Positions 37,310 through 45,661 of a stretch of DNA of 64,000 nt are shown piece after piece. This DNA comes from Prado023 sp963700475 (GTDB lineage: Bacteria; Actinomycetota; Actinomycetes; S36-B12; CAIYMF01). The notes beneath the pieces are model-generated. The model worked only from the letters and a program-made list of their open reading frames with translations. It ran no database searches and was not told where the DNA came from. Made by a program: the position numbers and the translations under genes. Every line of letters starts with the position of its first letter. The first letter of the stretch is position 1. The stretch spans positions 1-64,000 of the forward strand of contig CAVOXR010000011.1 in the NCBI GenBank assembly GCA_963700475.1. The letters run 5' to 3'.

Positions 37310-37502
37310 GGGCGGACGGCGCCGAATCCCGTTCACGTCTTGCCTCTCAGCGCCTGGCCACTGGCCAGCAACGCACAAGAACGGGAGCGGGGGACCCACG
37401 ATTCGTGGTCCCACGTCAGATAGGCGTGAGTCCTTGGGGTGAAGCCGCGACATGCGGCCGGGTGCTCCCCGCCCGAACCCGACAGCTCACCTCGTAGGCG
37501 CA
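37310..37502 (+). ncRNA. ydaO/yuaA (cyclic di-AMP) riboswitch
   Basis: The 413-bp gap between csoR and the NlpC/P60 gene contains the conserved 3' core CCCGAACCCGACAGCTCACC followed by TCGTAGGCG, ending about 17 nt before the start codon. Upstream lie pairing segments such as CCCGTTC/GAACGGG and GGGGACCCACGA/TCGTGGTCCC, and the GGGGTGAAGCCG element. This is the actinobacterial ydaO pattern, which in Streptomyces and relatives controls cell-wall hydrolases. Boundaries are approximate. Confidence 0.9.
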
Positions 37503-37518
37503 TGGAGGAGACATCTAC

Positions 37519-38073
37519 ATGGCTCTACTGACCCGTGCCCGAAGCATTGCGCTCGCTGGAGCTACCGCCCTGGCTGTCGCGCTGCCGATCTCCCCGATGG
37601 CCCCGGCGCCCGCCGCGTCGGCCGTCCCAGCCCCCCGCGTGTCCGTCGAGAACAGCGTCGCCGCAACGGTGACCACCGGCGATCGCAAGAAGAAGACCTC
37701 GCGCAGCGCGCGCTCGTTCGCCGCCCGTGCCTCGAGGGTCATGGCAACAGGCAACTCCCTCAAGGGTGTGCCCTACCGCCGCGGAGGGGCGACCCCCCGT
37801 GGATTCGACTGCTCCGGCTTCACGTCGTACGTCTACCGCAAGGCGGGCATCAGCCTGCCGCACTCCGCCACCGCCCAGATGCACCGGGCGCGGCGGATCT
37901 CGCGCAGCCAGGCGCGCCCCGGTGACCTGGTGTTCTTCCGCGGTGGGCGTGGCGCCTACCACGTGGGCATCTACGCCGGGAACAACCGCACCCTGCACTC
38001 CCCGCGCCCGGGTGGGCGCGTCAGCACGGTCCACATCTGGAGCCGCAACGTCTCCTTCGGCCGGGTCCTGTGA
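37519..38073 (+). CDS. NlpC/P60 peptidoglycan hydrolase
   Basis: This 184-aa secreted hydrolase has a signal peptide (about residues 1-36), a short basic linker and a C-terminal NlpC/P60 domain. Its catalytic residues are Cys98 (FDCSGF), His148 (YHVGIYAG) and a third polar residue, probably His160. It should cut stem peptides in the cell wall. The strong GGAGGAG ribosome-binding site sits directly after the c-di-AMP riboswitch, so wall turnover is likely tied to c-di-AMP and osmotic state. Confidence 0.94.
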   Translation: MALLTRARSIALAGATALAVALPISPMAPAPAASAVPAPRVSVENSVAATVTTGDRKKKTSRSARSFAARASRVMATGNSLKGVPYRRGGATPRGFDCSGFTSYVYRKAGISLPHSATAQMHRARRISRSQARPGDLVFFRGGRGAYHVGIYAGNNRTLHSPRPGGRVSTVHIWSRNVSFGRVL

Positions 38074-38105
38074 CCTGTCCCTGAGCGCGCGGGTCCCCCG
38101 CCTCC

Positions 38106-38136
38106 GGTGCCCGAGTCGTCCGTCGGCTCGGGCACC
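38106..38136. terminator. Hairpin between convergent NlpC/P60 and WS/DGAT genes
   Basis: GGTGCCCGAG (38106-38115) pairs perfectly with CTCGGGCACC (38127-38136) around an 11-nt loop, between the two stop codons. There is no T-run, as is common in high-G+C terminators. Confidence 0.7.
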
Positions 38137-38153
38137 GTCGCGTCCGCGGCGGG

Positions 38154-39656
38154 TCAGGACTCGGTGGCTGCCTCGGCGAACTCGGTGGCTTCGGCGAACA
38201 GGTCGGCCATCTCGTCGTTGAAGGCAGCCACCAGGTTGCCCACGTCGGGGATGACGTTCGCGTCGGTCTTGAATCCGACCCGGATCATGCCGTTGTAGCT
38301 GATGATGCAGGCGCCCAGGGTCTGGTGCGAGGCGCCGGGGACCCACCCGAGGATTCCCACCATCTCCTGGCCGGCGAAGTACCGCACCTCCCTGGGGCCG
38401 GGAACGTTGGTGGTCACGCCGATCGCCTTGTTGCTGAAGAACTGGGTCATACGTCGCGAGAGCGTCTCGGTCACCGAGCCCATGACTCCGATCGCGTGGG
38501 ACAGCCCGAACGTCAGCAGGGCCTCGGGTCCGTACTTGATGACGTCCATCCGGGCCTTCGACGCGGCGAGCCGCGCCATGGGCGTCGGCTCGGACAGGGG
38601 CAGCTCGATCGCCACCAGCGCGAACTTGTTGCCCAGGTGGATCGGTAGGGGCTCATCCATCGCGCGCAGGTTCACCGGGATCATGGTCACGACGTCGCGG
38701 GGGACCTCGCCCCGGGCCATCACGTAGCGCCGCAGGGCCCCGGCAAGGGCGGCCATCATCACGTCGTTCACGGTTGCCCCACGCGCCTTCGCCACCCGCT
38801 TGACGTCGTTGAGGTCGTAGGTCGGTGCCCAGTCCGCGCGCTTGTCGAGCCCCGGCTGGCCGAACAGCAGGATGTCCTCGTGGGTCCCGATGATCAGCTT
38901 GTCGACGGCGTCGGCAGTCCCAGCCACCTGGTCGGCCAGCTTCCAGGTCAGGCTGCCCCGGTTGTCGGGGTCGAGCATGTGCACGAGGCTGACGGCGGAG
39001 TTGGTCGCGGCGACCCCGGCTGCGACCGGGAAGGTGGCCAGCTGGAACAGGCGTCGACCGGCCCGGTCGCGCAGCCCCGGGTGGTCGCGATCGGTGGGGG
39101 CCGGCCCCATGCTCGGGGACGGCTCGGCCGGGTGGGTGCGCGGGTCGGACCCGGTCAGGGCGTGCAGGGCGTCCTCGGGCTCCGCATCCCCGCTGGGGGT
39201 GTCGGTGGTGAGGTCCAGCAGGACACGCACCAGGGCGGTCCCGTCGGCGATCGCGTGGTGGAAGCGCAGCATCACCGCACCGAAGTCCCTGCCGGTCAGG
39301 ACGTGGGCCTGCCACAGCGGGCGGTCGCGGGGGAGTGGCTCGGACATCCGGGCCTGCACGAACTTGCGCATGGCCTCGCGCCCGCCGTCGCCCTTGAGGC
39401 GGTGGTGGCTGATGTGCCGGTCGATGTCGAAGTCCGGGTCCTCGACCCAGTGGTCCAGGCCCACATTGGAGTGCTCGGGGCGCCAGGTGAAGACCGGGTA
39501 CCGCTCGACCATGCGCTCGCGCAGGGCCCGCTTCACGGCGTCGGCCTCCAACGGCTCGTCGAACCACATGATCCCCTCGATGACCATCAGGTTCTCGGGG
39601 CTGTCCATGTTCAGCCAGAGGGAGTCGTTCGGGGACAGCGCGACGCGTGCGGACAT
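38154..39656 (-). CDS. Wax ester synthase/diacylglycerol acyltransferase (WS/DGAT), copy 1
   Basis: This 500-aa enzyme has the catalytic HHxxxDG motif at 133-139 (HHAIADG) and the C-terminal NVPGP-type motif (TTNVPGPREVRYFAG). WS/DGATs acylate fatty alcohols or diacylglycerol with acyl-CoA to make wax esters or triacylglycerol for storage. A linker of about 50 acidic residues lies near residue 150. CACGAT lies 6 nt before the ATG. It is 63 bp from a close paralogue, a tandem duplication. Confidence 0.93.
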   Translation of the reverse strand: MSARVALSPNDSLWLNMDSPENLMVIEGIMWFDEPLEADAVKRALRERMVERYPVFTWRPEHSNVGLDHWVEDPDFDIDRHISHHRLKGDGGREAMRKFVQARMSEPLPRDRPLWQAHVLTGRDFGAVMLRFHHAIADGTALVRVLLDLTTDTPSGDAEPEDALHALTGSDPRTHPAEPSPSMGPAPTDRDHPGLRDRAGRRLFQLATFPVAAGVAATNSAVSLVHMLDPDNRGSLTWKLADQVAGTADAVDKLIIGTHEDILLFGQPGLDKRADWAPTYDLNDVKRVAKARGATVNDVMMAALAGALRRYVMARGEVPRDVVTMIPVNLRAMDEPLPIHLGNKFALVAIELPLSEPTPMARLAASKARMDVIKYGPEALLTFGLSHAIGVMGSVTETLSRRMTQFFSNKAIGVTTNVPGPREVRYFAGQEMVGILGWVPGASHQTLGACIISYNGMIRVGFKTDANVIPDVGNLVAAFNDEMADLFAEATEFAEAATES

Positions 39657-39719
39657 GGCCCCATCGTGCCTCCTTCCGGAGGCGGAGTCACACCGTGGTC
39701 GGGCTTGCGCATCGTTCGG

Positions 39720-41207
39720 TCACTCAGGTGGGGCCAGAGCGAGCAGTTCCTCCATCTCGGCGGTGTAGGCGGCCACGAGGTTGGCGATGTCGGGCACGAC
39801 GTTGACGTCGGTCTTGAAGCCGACCCGGATCTCGTCGTTGTAGCTGAAGATGCACACGCCCAGGGCCTGGTTGGAGGCCCCGGGGACCCAGCCGAGGATG
39901 CCTACCAGCTCCTGGCCGGCGAAGTACCTGACGTGCTGGGGACCCGGGACGTTCGTGGTGACCCCGATGGCCTTGTCGGCGAAGTACTCCTGGGTCTTCC
40001 GCGAGACACGCGCGGTGACGCTGCCCACCTTGCCCAGTGCCGTGGTGATCCCGAACGTGAGCAGCACCTCGGGCCCGGCCTTGATGACCTCCATGCGCGC
40101 GTGAGCGGTGTCCAGCCGATCGGACGGTGTCTCAGCCTCCACCGGGAGGTCGAGCGCCACGAGGGCGAACCGGTTGCCGAGGAATGGTGGCAGCGGCTCA
40201 TCGACCGGGCGCAGGTTCACCGGGATCATCGTCATGACGTCCTTCGGAGGCTCGCCCCGGCCCTCGAGGTAGCGGCGGATGCCACCGGCCACGCCGGCGA
40301 GCATGAGGTCGTTGACTGTCGCGCCCCGCGTCCGCGCTGCTCGCTTCACGGTGGCCAGATCGTGCGCCGGCGCCCAATCGGCGCGCTTGGCGATGCCGGT
40401 CCTTCCGAACACGGCAACGTCCGGCGGCTGGCCGACCACGAGCTTGTCGAGCGTGTCGGCCAGGCCGAGTCCCTGGTCGGCGACCTTCGCCACCATGCTG
40501 CCCGGGCGGTCGAGGTCGAGCATCTCCAGGAGCTTGCCGGCCCCGCTGGTCACCTTCACCCCGGCCGCGATGGGCAGGGTCACCGTCTGCGTCGCGACCT
40601 GGAGTGCGCGCTCGCGCTTGCGCCGGGCATCGCGGTCCGAAGGGCTGTCCTCGGGCTCGCCCGGGGCGTCGGCGGGGTGCAGCCGGTCCTCGGGCACGTC
40701 CGGGTAGTCCGCACCCTCGCCCGGCTCGTCATCGGTCATCTCGATCAGGATCCGGGCCAGGGCGGTGCCGTCGGCGATGGCGTGGTGGTAGCGGACCATG
40801 ATGGCCCCGAAAGCGTTGCCCTCGAGGATGTAGGCACGCCACAGCGGATGGTCGCGATCGATCGGCTCGGCGAAGCGGGCCTCGAGGAACTGCTGCAGCT
40901 CAACCCGGCCACCCTCACCGCCCAGCTCGTGCACCGTGACGTGCCGGTGGATGTCGAAATCCGGGTCGTCGACCCATTCGTCGCTTCCCCCGATGGCGTC
41001 GGAGAAGCGCGGCTTCCAGTGGAACACCGGGTACCTGTCGAGCATCCGCTCCTGCAGGGTGTGGATCACGGCGTCGGGGTCGAGTCGGTGGTGGAACCAC
41101 ATGATGCTCTCGATGACCATCAGGTTCTCGGGGGAGTCCATGTTGAGCCAGAGGCTGTCGTTGGGGGACAGCTCCATCTCGGCTGGGGATTCGGGGGAGG
41201 TCGTCAT
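39720..41207 (-). CDS. Wax ester synthase/diacylglycerol acyltransferase (WS/DGAT), copy 2
   Basis: This 495-aa paralogue of the neighbouring gene shares the SPNDSLWLNMDSPENLMVIE opening and the catalytic HHAIADG (141-147). NVPGPQHVRYFAGQELVGIL near the C-terminus is nearly identical to copy 1. The ATG at 41207 is preferred to an upstream in-frame GTG or ATG because CACCAT ends 7 nt before it and family members start close to the SPNDS motif. It is divergent from the dioxygenase gene. Confidence 0.92.
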   Translation of the reverse strand: MTTSPESPAEMELSPNDSLWLNMDSPENLMVIESIMWFHHRLDPDAVIHTLQERMLDRYPVFHWKPRFSDAIGGSDEWVDDPDFDIHRHVTVHELGGEGGRVELQQFLEARFAEPIDRDHPLWRAYILEGNAFGAIMVRYHHAIADGTALARILIEMTDDEPGEGADYPDVPEDRLHPADAPGEPEDSPSDRDARRKRERALQVATQTVTLPIAAGVKVTSGAGKLLEMLDLDRPGSMVAKVADQGLGLADTLDKLVVGQPPDVAVFGRTGIAKRADWAPAHDLATVKRAARTRGATVNDLMLAGVAGGIRRYLEGRGEPPKDVMTMIPVNLRPVDEPLPPFLGNRFALVALDLPVEAETPSDRLDTAHARMEVIKAGPEVLLTFGITTALGKVGSVTARVSRKTQEYFADKAIGVTTNVPGPQHVRYFAGQELVGILGWVPGASNQALGVCIFSYNDEIRVGFKTDVNVVPDIANLVAAYTAEMEELLALAPPE

Positions 41208-41277
41208 GCGGCCCATGGTGGCGGGTGCCGGTCTCGTGATGCCGGCCGGGCAGGTCGACTTCCCCGCAGGTTGCGGG

Positions 41278-41308
41278 TACACTTTGTTGAAGCGACAACT
41301 TATTGGAG
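41278..41308 (+). promoter_or_regulatory. Dioxygenase promoter with A+T-rich repeats
   Basis: TACACT (41278-41283) is a -10 candidate. It runs into ACTTTGTTGA and ACTTATTGGA, an imperfect 10-bp direct repeat 17 bp apart, with a small inverted repeat TTGT-N7-ACAA (41284-41298) over the expected start site. Such placement suits a repressor. The ribosome-binding site TGGAG precedes the ATG. Confidence 0.5.
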
Positions 41309-41313
41309 ACCTG

Positions 41314-42162
41314 ATGGCACTGCACCCGTACGCCGAGCATGTGCGCAACGCTGCGGCCGCCGGCGCGCATCGCGCCTGGAAGCCCGAGGACGGCCCACTG
41401 CCGTCCCTCTACGTGAGCCACGGCGCCCCGCCGCTGTTCGAGGACGCCGAGTGGATGGCCCGGTTGTTCGCCTGGGCGCGCTCGCTACCCCGCCCGCGCG
41501 CGATCCTCATCGCCTCGGCGCACTGGGAGTCCGCGCCGCTGGCGCTGTCGTCGGCAGCCGCAGGGACGCCGCTGGTCTACGACTTCGCCGGCTTCGACCC
41601 GGTGTACTACAGGTTCCGCTACCCGACCCCGGAGGCCACCGATCTCGCCGGACTCGTGGCCAGCGTGCTGCCCGACGGCAGCGGCCTGGTCCGGCACACC
41701 ACTCGTGGTCTGGACCATGGGGCCTGGGTCCCGCTCATGGCGATGTACCCGGAAGCTGACATCCCCGTGCTCCAGCTGAGCATCCCGACCGAGGTCTCAG
41801 CGGACCTGGTGGCCCTCGGCAGGCGTCTGCGCCCCTTGCGAGAGCAGGGAGTGCTGGTGATCGGGTCGGGGTTCATGACCCATGGCCTGCCGTTCGTCGA
41901 CTGGGCCCGCCCCGAGGCGGTCCCAGGGTGGTCCAGGGATTTCGATGCCTGGGCCACTGATGCCTTGCAGCGTGGCGACCTGGACGAGCTCGCCGCATTC
42001 CGCAGCCGCGCTCCCGGAATGCCCTACGCACACCCCACCCTCGAGCACTTCATCCCGCTGTTCCTCACCCTCGGGGCGGCATCGGATCTGTCGGTCCCGC
42101 CGGAGACGGCCATCGACGGATGGATGTACGGCCTGTCGAGGCGGTCGTTCCAGGCGGCCTGA
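41314..42162 (+). CDS. Class III extradiol dioxygenase (4,5-DOPA dioxygenase/LigB-like)
   Basis: This 282-aa protein matches the DODA/YgiD family. It has SLYVSHGAPP with the first metal His, IASAHWES with the second, GLDHGAWVPLMAMYP and FMTHGLPF. The iron or zinc site would be formed by these histidines. YgiD-type enzymes open catechol rings, often in detoxification of quinones. The start follows GGAG. No other aromatic-degradation gene is nearby, so the natural substrate is open. Confidence 0.9.
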   Translation: MALHPYAEHVRNAAAAGAHRAWKPEDGPLPSLYVSHGAPPLFEDAEWMARLFAWARSLPRPRAILIASAHWESAPLALSSAAAGTPLVYDFAGFDPVYYRFRYPTPEATDLAGLVASVLPDGSGLVRHTTRGLDHGAWVPLMAMYPEADIPVLQLSIPTEVSADLVALGRRLRPLREQGVLVIGSGFMTHGLPFVDWARPEAVPGWSRDFDAWATDALQRGDLDELAAFRSRAPGMPYAHPTLEHFIPLFLTLGAASDLSVPPETAIDGWMYGLSRRSFQAA

Positions 42163-42194
42163 GAGACGCGTCAGGCGTCGTCGATGGTGGCGGG

Positions 42195-42590
42195 TCAGTC
42201 CTGGCTCAGGAGGGCCTCAGCCTCGGCGACATCCAGCCGACCGGCGGCGAGGTCGGCGAGGATCGCGGCCGTGTCGGCCTCGGGCCTGGTCGCTGGGCCC
42301 GACGCCCCCGGGCTGGCAGGCTCACCCAGGCCGAGGCGGTCAAGCACCTCGATCAGCCGGGCGCGCGCCGTGGGGTAGGAGACCTCGAGGTGCGCCTGCA
42401 CGTCGCGCACGTTCCCGCGGCTGCGCAGGAACACCTCGAGGATCTCCATGTCGGCCGTGCCCAGCCGGCAGAACCGGCACGTCTCGAAATGTCCGGACAG
42501 CTCCGTGCCGCACGAGGGGCACCCCAGGCGCAGGGTGATCAGCGACTCCGAGCACACCGGGCACGTGGTCGGCGGCCGATGCGTGCGCAT
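42195..42590 (-). CDS. DUF2089 zinc-ribbon regulator-like protein
   Basis: This 131-aa protein has three CxxC pairs (C10/C13, C24/C27, C38/C41), forming one or two zinc ribbons. A helix-turn-helix-like segment follows (FLRSRGNVRDVQAHLEVSYPTARARLIEVLDRLG), the standard DUF2089 layout. The last ~35 residues (ADLAAGRLDVAEAEALLSQ) are a short helical SHOCT-like end. DUF2089 genes often sit with DUF4097 adhesin-like genes, as here; the DUF4097 gene is 6 nt upstream in the same operon. DNA binding is inferred. Confidence 0.88.
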   Translation of the reverse strand: MRTHRPPTTCPVCSESLITLRLGCPSCGTELSGHFETCRFCRLGTADMEILEVFLRSRGNVRDVQAHLEVSYPTARARLIEVLDRLGLGEPASPGASGPATRPEADTAAILADLAAGRLDVAEAEALLSQD

Positions 42591-42596
42591 CCGGGC

Positions 42597-43388
42597 TCAG
42601 AACACCGAGACGACGAGGGACCCGAGCCGGGTCGTGGCTGCCAGGCTCCCGGTTCCCGCGCCTGCCCTCACCGGCGGGTGCCCCTCGGGCGTGGCCTTGA
42701 TGGTGGAGCCATCGGCCAGGCGGATCGTGGCCAGGCCCAGGGTGGCCTCGGCCTTCACCTCCACGTCGGAGCCGGGCAGCAGGGTGAGCCGGGCCGACCC
42801 GAGGTCGGTGCTCACCGAGCACTCGCCCTGGAACAGCCACTCCACATCCGCGCTCCCGCTGGCCACCGACAGGGTCAGCTGGCCGGCGCCGTCGTGCAGC
42901 TTGGCCGAGCCGGCCTCGACCCCGACCGAGGTGGCGCTGCGCATCCCGCTCAGCTCGAGTGAGCCTGCCACGTTGAGCACGTCGAGGGGGAGGTCGGGAT
43001 TGACCCGGACGCGCAGCGTCGAGCCGGCCCGGTTCACGTTGCTCAGCCAGGTGGCGAAGGTCGACTTCGGCGCCTCGGCCTCGTACTCCCCGACCCGCAG
43101 GTCGGAGTGCACGGTCAGGCGGTCGCCCACATGGGACACCCGGTGCGGGCCCTCGGCGATCGCGGTGTCCACGGAGGAGTCGGCCACGATCACCAGGCGC
43201 ACGGCGCTGCCGCGCACGCTGATGCGGCGGACCGGCTCAGGCGCGGGCTGCTCGACGGTGGTGGTCTCGGTGGCAGGTGTGGCGTCCGCTGTGGCGGCGC
43301 TGGCCTGCTTCAGGGCGCTCTCAGCATCCTCGGGGCTGATCTCGCCGGCGGCTACTCGATTCAGGAGGTCACGCAGTTCATCGCTCAT
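42597..43388 (-). CDS. DUF4097-like beta-strand protein
   Basis: This 263-aa protein has an N-terminal helical segment (DLLNRVAAGEISPEDAESALKQA), a Thr/Pro-rich linker and about 200 residues of repeated short strands (for example GVEAGSAKLHDGAGQLTLSVASGSADVEWLFQG) typical of the DUF4097 beta-helix. There is no signal peptide, so it probably acts inside the cell. TACTAT lies 6 nt before the ATG, so it likely starts the leaderless operon with DUF2089. The function of the pair is unknown. Confidence 0.84.
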   Translation of the reverse strand: MSDELRDLLNRVAAGEISPEDAESALKQASAATADATPATETTTVEQPAPEPVRRISVRGSAVRLVIVADSSVDTAIAEGPHRVSHVGDRLTVHSDLRVGEYEAEAPKSTFATWLSNVNRAGSTLRVRVNPDLPLDVLNVAGSLELSGMRSATSVGVEAGSAKLHDGAGQLTLSVASGSADVEWLFQGECSVSTDLGSARLTLLPGSDVEVKAEATLGLATIRLADGSTIKATPEGHPPVRAGAGTGSLAATTRLGSLVVSVF

Positions 43389-43415
43389 GTGGCAATAGTA
43401 TGCTCGGGATTGCCA

Positions 43416-44834
43416 CTAGTGCAAGACCTGTTTGCCATTAGTTGCATCTGCAGGGAGGCGGGAGGATCCGGCTTGTCGGACGAGCAGCCCGCCGAGCGCC
43501 ATGAGCCCTATCGCCGCGACCGCGTTGAGCGGGATGCCGGCGAACGAGGTCACGCGGGTGGGGAAGCCCACCAGGCCGATGGCCGCGAGCATCAGGGTTC
43601 CGATCCCGATCAATGCGGCCCCAATGCCCGCCATGGCAGATCGTGCAGCCTCACCGGGCTGGGTACCTGCTTCGGTGGGGCTCTTGCGTGCGGGGCGGTC
43701 CCAGCCGGGCAGCCGGCCGACCTCGGCAGGCCACATCAGCCGCACCACCCCAGCGACGCAGGCGAGGTAGACCGCCAGGAACGCCAGCGTCCACAGCCAG
43801 AATCCCGGGCCCGGGACCGGGTATCCATCCGCACCCCACTCGACGGGCCGGTCCAGCCCCAGCACGTGCAGCCCGGCGTAGAGGGCGATCAGCACCGGCA
43901 GGTGCCACAGGTACAGCGTCATCGCGGTCAGGTTGATGGCCGTGGTCCCGGTCCACACCCGGCGGCCTGCGGCCAGCCGGGCCAGCGCCGGGCGGGCTGC
44001 GCCCACAAGCCCAGCCAGGGCGACCGTGTGCAGGGCCAGGACCAGGCTCGGCGGGGTCATGTTGCTGAACGGCTCGCCGCGCATGCCCACCATCGAGCGT
44101 GGGTACGGTCCAGAGGTCACCAGCAGGAGGTTCACCGAGATGGCCAGGGCAGCGACTCCGGCACCCCGCCATCCACGCAGGAGCCCGTCATCGAAGAGCA
44201 TCCCCAGCTGGGCGGCCAGCGCCCACACAAGGACGAAGTTGAGCAGTCCCAACGGCGCGACCCCCACCCCGAGCCGCAGCCAGTCGAACAGGACCACCCC
44301 GGCCAGGAGGGCAACGGGTCCGAGGAGTGGGTTGATGGTGTGTGCCCGGACGGCCAGTGGGGTCAGGGCGCACACCATGACGTAGACGCCGATGAACCAC
44401 AGCAGCTGGGTGGCCAGGGCCAGCAGGGGCTCGGCGTATCCCTCGGGCGCCAGCAGCGACACCAGCCCGCTGACGGGAGCCATGATCATCAGGTAGACCC
44501 ACACCGGCCGCATGAGCCGGGCGACCCGACGCCACAGCCACGACGCGTAGGGATCGCGGTTGGTCCGCCACGAGCGGGCGTTCACCGCTCCACCGGCGAC
44601 GAAGAACAGCGGCATGATCTGCAGGATCCACGTCGCCCAGGGCGCCCACCAGTAGACCGTCAGCGACGTGCTGATCACCGGGCCGGCGTCGGTCCAGCCC
44701 ACGATCCCCATGCTGCTGTGGCCCAGGACCACCAGCGCCAGGGCGCTGGCGCGCAGCAGGTCGAGCACCCGGTCGCGATCCGGTGGCGTGGCGGCCACCG
44801 CCCGGGCAACGGGTGGTGCCGGCGGAAGCCTCAC
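43416..44834 (-). CDS. Acyltransferase family 3 membrane protein
   Basis: This ~472-aa protein has about ten membrane helices and the family motifs DRDRVLDLLRASALALVVLGH near the start, FFVAGGAVNARSW and LTAMTLYLWHLPVL. Such proteins O-acylate sugars or envelope lipids at the membrane. The GTG at 44834, 7 nt after TACCGT, is preferred because the longer upstream frame runs through tandem repeats and a hairpin. The acceptor is unknown. Confidence 0.85.
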   Translation of the reverse strand: MRLPPAPPVARAVAATPPDRDRVLDLLRASALALVVLGHSSMGIVGWTDAGPVISTSLTVYWWAPWATWILQIMPLFFVAGGAVNARSWRTNRDPYASWLWRRVARLMRPVWVYLMIMAPVSGLVSLLAPEGYAEPLLALATQLLWFIGVYVMVCALTPLAVRAHTINPLLGPVALLAGVVLFDWLRLGVGVAPLGLLNFVLVWALAAQLGMLFDDGLLRGWRGAGVAALAISVNLLLVTSGPYPRSMVGMRGEPFSNMTPPSLVLALHTVALAGLVGAARPALARLAAGRRVWTGTTAINLTAMTLYLWHLPVLIALYAGLHVLGLDRPVEWGADGYPVPGPGFWLWTLAFLAVYLACVAGVVRLMWPAEVGRLPGWDRPARKSPTEAGTQPGEAARSAMAGIGAALIGIGTLMLAAIGLVGFPTRVTSFAGIPLNAVAAIGLMALGGLLVRQAGSSRLPADATNGKQVLH

Positions 44835-44913
44835 ACCCCCGACGGTACGCCGATCCACCTCCCGGCAGCCCACTTCAGCGCAGCACCCATCGGCAGATGC
44901 TTCCCCTTTTCGA

Positions 44914-44941
44914 ATCTGCTTCCCGTTTTCGGGAAGCAGAT
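44914..44941. repeat. Perfect 12-bp hairpin, nested in GCTTCCCC/GGGGAAGC copies
   Basis: ATCTGCTTCCCG-TTTT-CGGGAAGCAGAT is a perfect 12-bp inverted repeat with a TTTT loop. It is flanked by a further GCTTCCCC (about 44899) and GGGGAAGC (about 44949), making a nested structure. It lies upstream of the membrane acyltransferase start, beyond its predicted promoter. Confidence 0.85.
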
Positions 44942-44962
44942 CGTCGACGGGGAAGCGGATTC

Positions 44963-45027
44963 GGACGCGGCGGGTGGACGCGGCGGGTGGACGCGGCGGG
45001 TGGACGCGGCGGGTGGACGCGGCGGGA
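44963..45027. repeat. 13-bp tandem repeat, five copies
   Basis: GGACGCGGCGGGT occurs four times in a row, followed by a fifth copy ending in A, with no other mismatches. It lies in the 271-bp gap between the membrane acyltransferase start and the DsrE-like stop. Such a perfect array can change copy number by slippage. Confidence 0.95.
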
Positions 45028-45060
45028 GCGCCGCCGCCCGCTGGCTGGAGGACATGCACG

Positions 45061-45096
45061 ACGGCCCCGCCCGTTGCGTGCACGGGGCGGGGCCGT
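45061..45096 (-). terminator. Terminator of the sulfur operon
   Basis: ACGGCCCCGCCCGT (45061-45074) pairs with ACGGGGCGGGGCCGT (45082-45096) with one bulge around a 7-nt loop. It starts 9 bp after the DsrE-like stop and so ends the minus-strand operon. Confidence 0.8.
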
Positions 45097-45105
45097 CGGT
45101 TGGCG

Positions 45106-45624
45106 TCAGATGAACAGCAGCTGTGCGCCCTCGGTCATCTCGATGAAGTCGGTGGCGTTGATGATGTCCTCGACGCCCTCGTAGAGGTCGTCCATCTCCA
45201 CCTTGTTCATGTCCGCGCTCATGCGGCAGGCCCACAGGTGCCCGCCGGAGGCGACGATCTGGTCGAGGAAGTCGCGCACGGGCGGGATGCCCATCGCGTC
45301 GAGCTGCTCCTTGAGCATCTTGGTCGCCTGGCCGGTCATGCCCGGGAGCGGCATGACGGCCTGCGGGATCCGGATCTCCCGACCCTTGACCGGGAAGTGC
45401 ATCGCGGTGTTGCCGGCCGGCGAGAACTGCAGGTCGTCCATGCGGCTGTCGATGATCATGTCGAAGCCCCAGAAGGTGAAGAACAGGTGCGTGTCGATGC
45501 CTTCGCCGAGGGCTGCATTGGCCAGGACGAGGGCCGGGTAGGCCATGTCCAGGTTCCCCTTGGAACAGATGATGACGAACTTGCGGTCGGTCTCGACGTC
45601 GTCGAAGTTCGGGATGACGGTCAT
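45106..45624 (-). CDS. DsrE/DsrE2-like sulfur-relay protein
   Basis: This 172-aa protein has the DsrE2-type fold: a strand opening KFVIICSKGNLDMAYPALVLANAAL, THLFFTFWGFDMI, and a conserved late cysteine in LWACRMSADMNKVEMDDL (Cys133), the usual sulfur-carrying residue. A second cysteine, C20, lies in the first strand. DsrE2 proteins pass sulfane sulfur between partners such as TusA or DsrC. It is the last gene of the operon, 37 nt after the DsrC-like gene. There is no membrane helix, unlike some DsrE2B proteins. Confidence 0.87.
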   Translation of the reverse strand: MTVIPNFDDVETDRKFVIICSKGNLDMAYPALVLANAALGEGIDTHLFFTFWGFDMIIDSRMDDLQFSPAGNTAMHFPVKGREIRIPQAVMPLPGMTGQATKMLKEQLDAMGIPPVRDFLDQIVASGGHLWACRMSADMNKVEMDDLYEGVEDIINATDFIEMTEGAQLLFI

Positions 45625-45661
45625 GTGCGTGTCTCTCTACTGGTGTGGTGTGGCACGGGAT

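Noticed and set aside
38880..41759. Open frame of 959 codons on the plus strand across both WS/DGAT genes
   Set aside because: It is antisense to two well-conserved enzymes, has no recognisable domain, and exists because high G+C sequence lacks stop codons.
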